Of a DNA stretch of 64,000 nt, positions 60,365 to 64,000 are shown one piece after another. Source of the stretch: an uncultured Corynebacterium sp. (GTDB lineage: Bacteria; Actinomycetota; Actinomycetes; Mycobacteriales; Mycobacteriaceae). The translations under genes were made by a program, and so were the position numbers. The stretch lies in contig NZ_CAMIHD010000008.1 in assembly GCF_946222835.1 (NCBI RefSeq), forward strand, positions 39,796 through 103,795, in the 5' to 3' direction. How positions within the stretch are numbered: the stretch's first letter is position 1; the number at the start of each line of letters is the position of its first letter. The notes under the pieces were generated by a model. The model had not been told where the DNA came from. It saw only the letters and a program-made list of their open reading frames with translations, and made no database searches.

Positions 60365-61195
60365 ATGCCTACGCCGATTGCCGTTGACCACCTTGTTGCA
60401 GGAGTCTTGGAAGACGTCGCTGCGCGGGAAGCCCGCGTGTCCTTCAAAGAGGTAAAGGCGCGCTCGCGGGACATGGAATCTCCCCGGGATGCGCGCGCAG
60501 CCTTGCTGCGCACGGGCTGTTCAGTTATTACCGAGCTCAAACGTGCCGTTCCCTACGGCGGCGAAATCGCCCACGTCGGCTCCGCGGAGCAGATGGCGGA
60601 ATGGGCCCGCACTTTTGAGCACTGCGGCGTACATCTAATGGCGTGCCAGACTGATTTCCGCCGCTTCCACGGTTCTCTGGAGGATATGGCAGCCGCCCGC
60701 GCCGCGATTGATGTCCCGATGATGTCGCGCGATCTCATCGTGGATCCCTACCAAATTCATGAGGCCCGGTGTTATGGGGCCGACGCCATTCCGCTACAGG
60801 TGGAGCTTTTGGAACAGGCTCGCTTGGAGGCGCTATTAGACCGCGTGGAATCACTCGGCATGACCGCCATCGTCGAGGTGCGCAACTGTGCCGAGGTTGA
60901 CCGCGCAATTAAAGCTGGAAGTAGCGTCATCGCCATTAATGCGTGGTCGTTGGCCTCGGATGCTATTAACCGTGAGGCTTTTAATGATATTGCTCCGGGC
61001 CTTCCCGAATCCATCCTGCGCATTGCGGTAGGTGGTGTAAACAACGCCCGCAATCTGTTTCATTATGCCTCCCGCGGGGCCGATGCCGTGCTTGTAGGTG
61101 AATCAGTCATGGCAGCCCAAGATCCGACAGCGTTGGCTCGCTCGCTGGTGGCCGCTGGCCAGCACCCTGCATGCCCCGCGCGCAAAATAGATTAA
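60365..61195 (+). CDS. Indole-3-glycerol-phosphate synthase-like protein with altered active site
   Basis: A 276-residue (beta-alpha)8 protein of the TrpC family in the syntenic place of mycobacterial trpC. E57 and K59 (SVITELKR), E171 and the phosphate site VGGVNNARN are recognisable. The catalytic Lys of KDF is Arg (SRDLIVDPYQ, R122), the NxR of NARDL-type motifs reads NAW (W194), and ESG reads VGG (222-224). Corynebacteria normally carry a fused trpCF elsewhere. It may be inactive as a synthase or have a new activity. ATG 60365 is set by GGAGGGAGG; GTG 60359 is alternative. Confidence 0.85.
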   Translation: MPTPIAVDHLVAGVLEDVAAREARVSFKEVKARSRDMESPRDARAALLRTGCSVITELKRAVPYGGEIAHVGSAEQMAEWARTFEHCGVHLMACQTDFRRFHGSLEDMAAARAAIDVPMMSRDLIVDPYQIHEARCYGADAIPLQVELLEQARLEALLDRVESLGMTAIVEVRNCAEVDRAIKAGSSVIAINAWSLASDAINREAFNDIAPGLPESILRIAVGGVNNARNLFHYASRGADAVLVGESVMAAQDPTALARSLVAAGQHPACPARKID

Positions 61196-61240
61196 TACCC
61201 CGACTAGCTGGCGGGGTGAGGGATAAGGCACACTGGCTAC

Positions 61241-62194
61241 GTGCACACAGAAATTCTTGCAAATATTCCGTCTCCGCCGCAGGGCGTCTGGCAGTTGGGC
61301 CCCATTCCCATCCGTGCCTATGCGCTGTGCATCATCGTGGGTATTATCGTCGGCCTGCGCATGACTTTGCGCCGTTATACCGCTCGCGGTGGCAATCCCG
61401 ACACAGTATGGGACGCCGCCATCGTGGTTATCCCAGCCGGCATTATTGGCGGGCGGCTCTACCACGTCATCACCGATAACCAAAAGTACTTCTGCGATAG
61501 CTGCAATCCCGCAGATGCGCTGAAGATTACCAATGGCGGCCTTGGCATCTGGGGCGCTGTTGCTCTCGGAGCACTGGCTTTGTGGGTACTTTTCAAAGTG
61601 AAGAAGGTGCCACTCGGCCCCTTTGCTGATGCCGTGGCCCCAGGCCTCGTTCTTGCACAGGCGATTGGCCGACTAGGCAATTGGTTTAACCAAGAACTCT
61701 ACGGGCGCCCGACCGACGTTCCCTGGGCTTTAGATATTTATTACCGCGTCAATGACAATGGCGGCTATGCGCCGGTTTCCGGGCATTCCACGGGTGAGGT
61801 TATGACTTCGGTGCATCCGACGTTTCTCTACGAGCTGGTGTGGAACGTCCTTGTATGTCTATTCCTTTTGTGGGTTCATAAGGCATGGAAGTTGGGGCAC
61901 GGGCGCGTCTTTGCTCTCTACGTCATGGGCTATACCCTGGGTCGGTTCTTTATTGAAGGCATGCGCTCCGATGAGGCGACCCATATCTTTGGGGTGCGCG
62001 TAAATATCGTCGTTTCCCTGGTGATTTTTGTCATTGCCGTGGTTGTGTTCTTCTTACTTGATAGGCGCCGCGAGGGTCCTGAATCCCCCGAAGAGGTGGA
62101 TCCAAAATATTGGGCGGAACGCCGGGCCAACGAAGTGCAGCGCGATGAGCGCGCGGTAGCTGGGGGACAGCAGCCTGGGTCTAAATTCAAGTAA
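61241..62194 (+). CDS. lgt: Prolipoprotein diacylglyceryl transferase Lgt
   Basis: Lgt adds diacylglycerol to the lipobox Cys of prolipoproteins, the first step before LspA. The 317-residue, seven-helix protein has GPIPIRAYALCIIVGIIVGL, the family signature GRLGNWFNQELYGRPTDVPW with its essential Arg, NGGLGIWGAV, and FLYELVWNVLVCLF. GTG 61241 has no clear ribosome site. The charged C-terminal tail of about 45 residues is normal for actinobacteria. Confidence 0.95.
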   Translation: MHTEILANIPSPPQGVWQLGPIPIRAYALCIIVGIIVGLRMTLRRYTARGGNPDTVWDAAIVVIPAGIIGGRLYHVITDNQKYFCDSCNPADALKITNGGLGIWGAVALGALALWVLFKVKKVPLGPFADAVAPGLVLAQAIGRLGNWFNQELYGRPTDVPWALDIYYRVNDNGGYAPVSGHSTGEVMTSVHPTFLYELVWNVLVCLFLLWVHKAWKLGHGRVFALYVMGYTLGRFFIEGMRSDEATHIFGVRVNIVVSLVIFVIAVVVFFLLDRRREGPESPEEVDPKYWAERRANEVQRDERAVAGGQQPGSKFK

Positions 62195-62208
62195 ACCCCT
62201 CCCTAGAG

Positions 62209-62249
62209 TGCCCGGTTGGTTTTGGTTTTATCGGGAACCGGGCATTTTT
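62209..62249 (+). terminator. Terminator after lgt
   Basis: TGCCCGGTT (62209-62217) pairs with AACCGGGCA (62236-62244), followed by TTTTT. Confidence 0.9.
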
Positions 62250-62349
62250 GCATGCCCGTTCGGAAAATGGATTCGAAAAGTTGTGGCCCCAATCCCTTCG
62301 AAGGAGTAGGTTGGGGAGTGTTCAGTTTCCCCGACGGAATAGGCCAATA

Positions 62350-63768
62350 ATGCTGGATAGAAGAACTAAGATTGTTTGTACTCTCGGCCCTGCCGTTGCT
62401 AGCGAGGACGGCATCTTGCGCCTCGTACAGGACGGCATGGACGTTGCCCGCCTGAATATGTCTCACGGCGAGCATGCAGACCACGAGGCGAATTACAACT
62501 GGGTGCGCCAGGCCACCGATAAGACCGGCCGCGCCGTAGGTATCTTGGCGGACCTCCAGGGCCCTAAGATTCGCCTTGGCCGCTTTATCAACGGCGAGGA
62601 GCAGTGGGATAACGGCCAGATCGTCCGCATTACCGTGGACGATATCGAAGGCACCCATGACCGCGTCTCCACCACCTACAAGGGCCTGGCCAAAGATGCT
62701 AAGCCAGGTGACCGCCTGCTGATTGACGACGGCAAGGTTGCCGTTGTTTGTAAGGAAGTCGACGGCAACGACGTCGTCTGTGAGGTCACCGAAGGTGGAC
62801 CGGTTTCCAATAACAAGGGCGTTTCCCTCCCTGGTATGGATATCTCCGTGCCGGCTTTGTCGGAAAAGGATATCGCTGACCTGCGCTTCGCTTTGAAGCT
62901 CGGCGTTGACCTCGTGGCACTGTCCTTTGTCCGCTCCCCAGCAGATGTGGATAAGGTCCATGAGATTATGGACGAAGAGGGTCGCCGCGTTCCGGTCATT
63001 GCCAAGTTGGAAAAGCCTGAGGCAGTAGACGCGCTCGAGTCCATCGTGCTGGCATTCGATGCCATCATGATTGCCCGTGGCGACCTCGGTGTTGAGGTGC
63101 CGCTGGAGCGCGTGCCGCTGTTCCAGAAGCGCGCTATCCAGATTGCTCGCGAGAACGCTAAGCCGGTCATCGTGGCTACCCAGATGCTGGATTCCATGAT
63201 TTCTAACCTGCGCCCGACCCGTGCAGAGGCTTCCGACGTGGCTAACGCCGTTCTCGATGGCGCTGACGCCGTTATGCTCTCTGGTGAGACTTCCGTGGGT
63301 ATTGACCCGCAGAACGTCGTGCGCACCATGTCCAAGATCGTGGCTAATGCTGAAGATGGTGGCAAGGTGCCACCGCTGACTCACGTTCCGCGCACCAAGC
63401 GTGGTGTGGTGTCTTACTCTGCCCGCGACATTGCCGAGCGCCTCAATGCAAAGGCCATCGTAGCCTTTACTACCTCCGGCGATACCGCTAAGCGAGTGGC
63501 TCGCCTGCGCTCCCAGCTTCCGCTGTTGGCGTTTACGCCGGACCCAGCGGTTCGCTCCCAGCTGGCTCTCACGTGGGGTGCTGAGACCTTCTTGAGCCCG
63601 CACGTTAAGTCCACCGATGACATGATGGAAGCCATCGATGATGCATTGCTGGAGATGGACAGGTATGAGGAAGGCGACATGATTGTCGTCATTGCTGGTA
63701 CCCCTCCAGGAATCGCTGGTAACACCAACATGATTCAGTGCCATCTGTTGGGTGAAACCAAAAAGTAA
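62350..63768 (+). CDS. pyk: Pyruvate kinase
   Basis: Pyk converts phosphoenolpyruvate and ADP to pyruvate and ATP in glycolysis. The 472-residue protein has RRTKIVCTLGPAV at the start, the barrel motifs NMSHGEHADH and PVIAKLEKPEAVDALESIVL, DAIMIARGDLGVEVPLERVP, and ATQMLDSM, with the C-terminal domain ending in NMIQCHLLGETKK. ATG 62350 matches family starts; longer in-frame extension would run through the lgt terminator. The ribosome site is weak. Confidence 0.97.
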   Translation: MLDRRTKIVCTLGPAVASEDGILRLVQDGMDVARLNMSHGEHADHEANYNWVRQATDKTGRAVGILADLQGPKIRLGRFINGEEQWDNGQIVRITVDDIEGTHDRVSTTYKGLAKDAKPGDRLLIDDGKVAVVCKEVDGNDVVCEVTEGGPVSNNKGVSLPGMDISVPALSEKDIADLRFALKLGVDLVALSFVRSPADVDKVHEIMDEEGRRVPVIAKLEKPEAVDALESIVLAFDAIMIARGDLGVEVPLERVPLFQKRAIQIARENAKPVIVATQMLDSMISNLRPTRAEASDVANAVLDGADAVMLSGETSVGIDPQNVVRTMSKIVANAEDGGKVPPLTHVPRTKRGVVSYSARDIAERLNAKAIVAFTTSGDTAKRVARLRSQLPLLAFTPDPAVRSQLALTWGAETFLSPHVKSTDDMMEAIDDALLEMDRYEEGDMIVVIAGTPPGIAGNTNMIQCHLLGETKK

Positions 63769-63781
63769 TTTCTTTTGGTAC

Positions 63782-63830
63782 AAGCGCCGCGACCCTCCTT
63801 TTAACACGTTCCACGGGTCGCGGCGCTTTT
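63782..63830 (+). terminator. Terminator after pyk
   Basis: AAGCGCCGCGACCC (63782-63795) pairs with GGGTCGCGGCGCTT (63815-63828) around a 19-nt loop. Its T-run and A-run make it potentially bidirectional. Confidence 0.92.
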
Positions 63831-64000
63831 CTCTATCAATTTATACAAAAGTAGTTTTATATTTACCTCGCGTACACTCGGCCGCCGCTTTTTTGACATG
63901 CAGTTGCATTAGTTTATGTGTGTTCTTGTTTCAGCTTCTCTACATATTCAAAGGACAACTGCACAATGACCTAAATCAGGCCGACTTGGCCTCAGTGGCT
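63831..64000 (+). promoter_or_regulatory. AT-rich end of window, possible promoter
   Basis: No open frame is supported: an ATG near 63968 hits a stop after two codons. TTGACA (63893-63898) is a perfect -35 hexamer, with TATGTG 16 bp on as a weak -10, so the region may drive a gene beyond the window. Confidence 0.35.

Noticed and set aside
61197..61217. Hairpin ACCCCG/CGGGGT after the TrpC-like gene
   Set aside because: Short stem, 9-nt loop and no T-run. It overlaps the approach to lgt and is not convincing as a terminator.
61229..61240. Leaderless promoter for lgt (CACACT, 6 nt, GTG)
   Set aside because: The hexamer lacks the initial T of TANNNT, so the match is not good enough to list.
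62203..63807. Long minus-strand open frame opposite pyk
   Set aside because: Mirror frame of pyk that runs through both flanking terminators; no family features.
1..64000. Mobile elements, tRNA genes or CRISPR arrays
   Set aside because: No transposase, integrase, att-like direct repeats, tRNA-like T-loops with acceptor pairing, or regularly spaced repeats were found on reading.

Overview
The window is a GC-rich actinobacterial chromosome segment that almost certainly comes from the genus Corynebacterium. The evidence is a dcw cluster (murF-mraY-murD-ftsW-murG-murC-ftsQ-ftsZ-pgeF-yggS-sepF-yggT-wag31) without ftsA or min genes, a polar-growth Wag31/DivIVA, an FtsZ tail ending in DLDVPSFMR, a histidine operon carrying impA and an MFS gene, and an McbR-type operator (TAGAC-N6-GTCTA). 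No rRNA, tRNA, IS element, prophage or CRISPR array was seen.

Layout. 1-14.3 kb: peptidoglycan precursor synthesis and division genes on the + strand, ending at a strong terminator after wag31. 14.4-18.9 kb: an HNH endonuclease-like gene, then ileS behind an actinobacterial T-box with an ultrashort stem I. 18.9-25.2 kb: a leftward block with an MFS exporter, its GntR regulator, a metallophosphoesterase and a binding-protein-dependent ABC transporter. 25.3-37.2 kb: dinB, asparaginase, three lipoprotein or membrane proteins, lspA, an RluD-type pseudouridine synthase, a second HNH protein, rarD and dnaE. 37.2-51.7 kb: a MetE-like gene under a putative McbR site, secreted proteins, ilvA, a small alarmone synthetase, a DEDD exonuclease with BRCT domain, glgX and a TetR regulator. 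51.8-61.2 kb: hisDCB, a small membrane protein, an MFS gene, hisHA, impA, hisFI, a Trp-region membrane protein and a degenerate indole-glycerol-phosphate synthase. 61.2-64 kb: lgt and pyk.

How they work together: MurF, MurD and MurC (Mur ligases), MraY and MurG build lipid II, and FtsW polymerises it. FtsZ with SepF and FtsQ forms the divisome, and Wag31 directs polar growth. LspA and Lgt mature the several lipoproteins encoded nearby.

Three window-wide signals stand out. (i) Many start codons are preceded by TANNNT placed about 7 nt upstream, the layout expected of leaderless mRNAs. I used this to choose several starts. (ii) The 11-mer GCTTGCCGACG occurs 12 times, always in coding orientation and always in the Leu-Ala-Asp frame. 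(iii) The TrpC-like protein next to the his operon has lost several active-site residues. I found no clear candidate for a wholly new multi-gene system. The ABC transporter/phosphoesterase operon and the TrpC-like paralogue are the most plausible sources of undescribed biochemistry.
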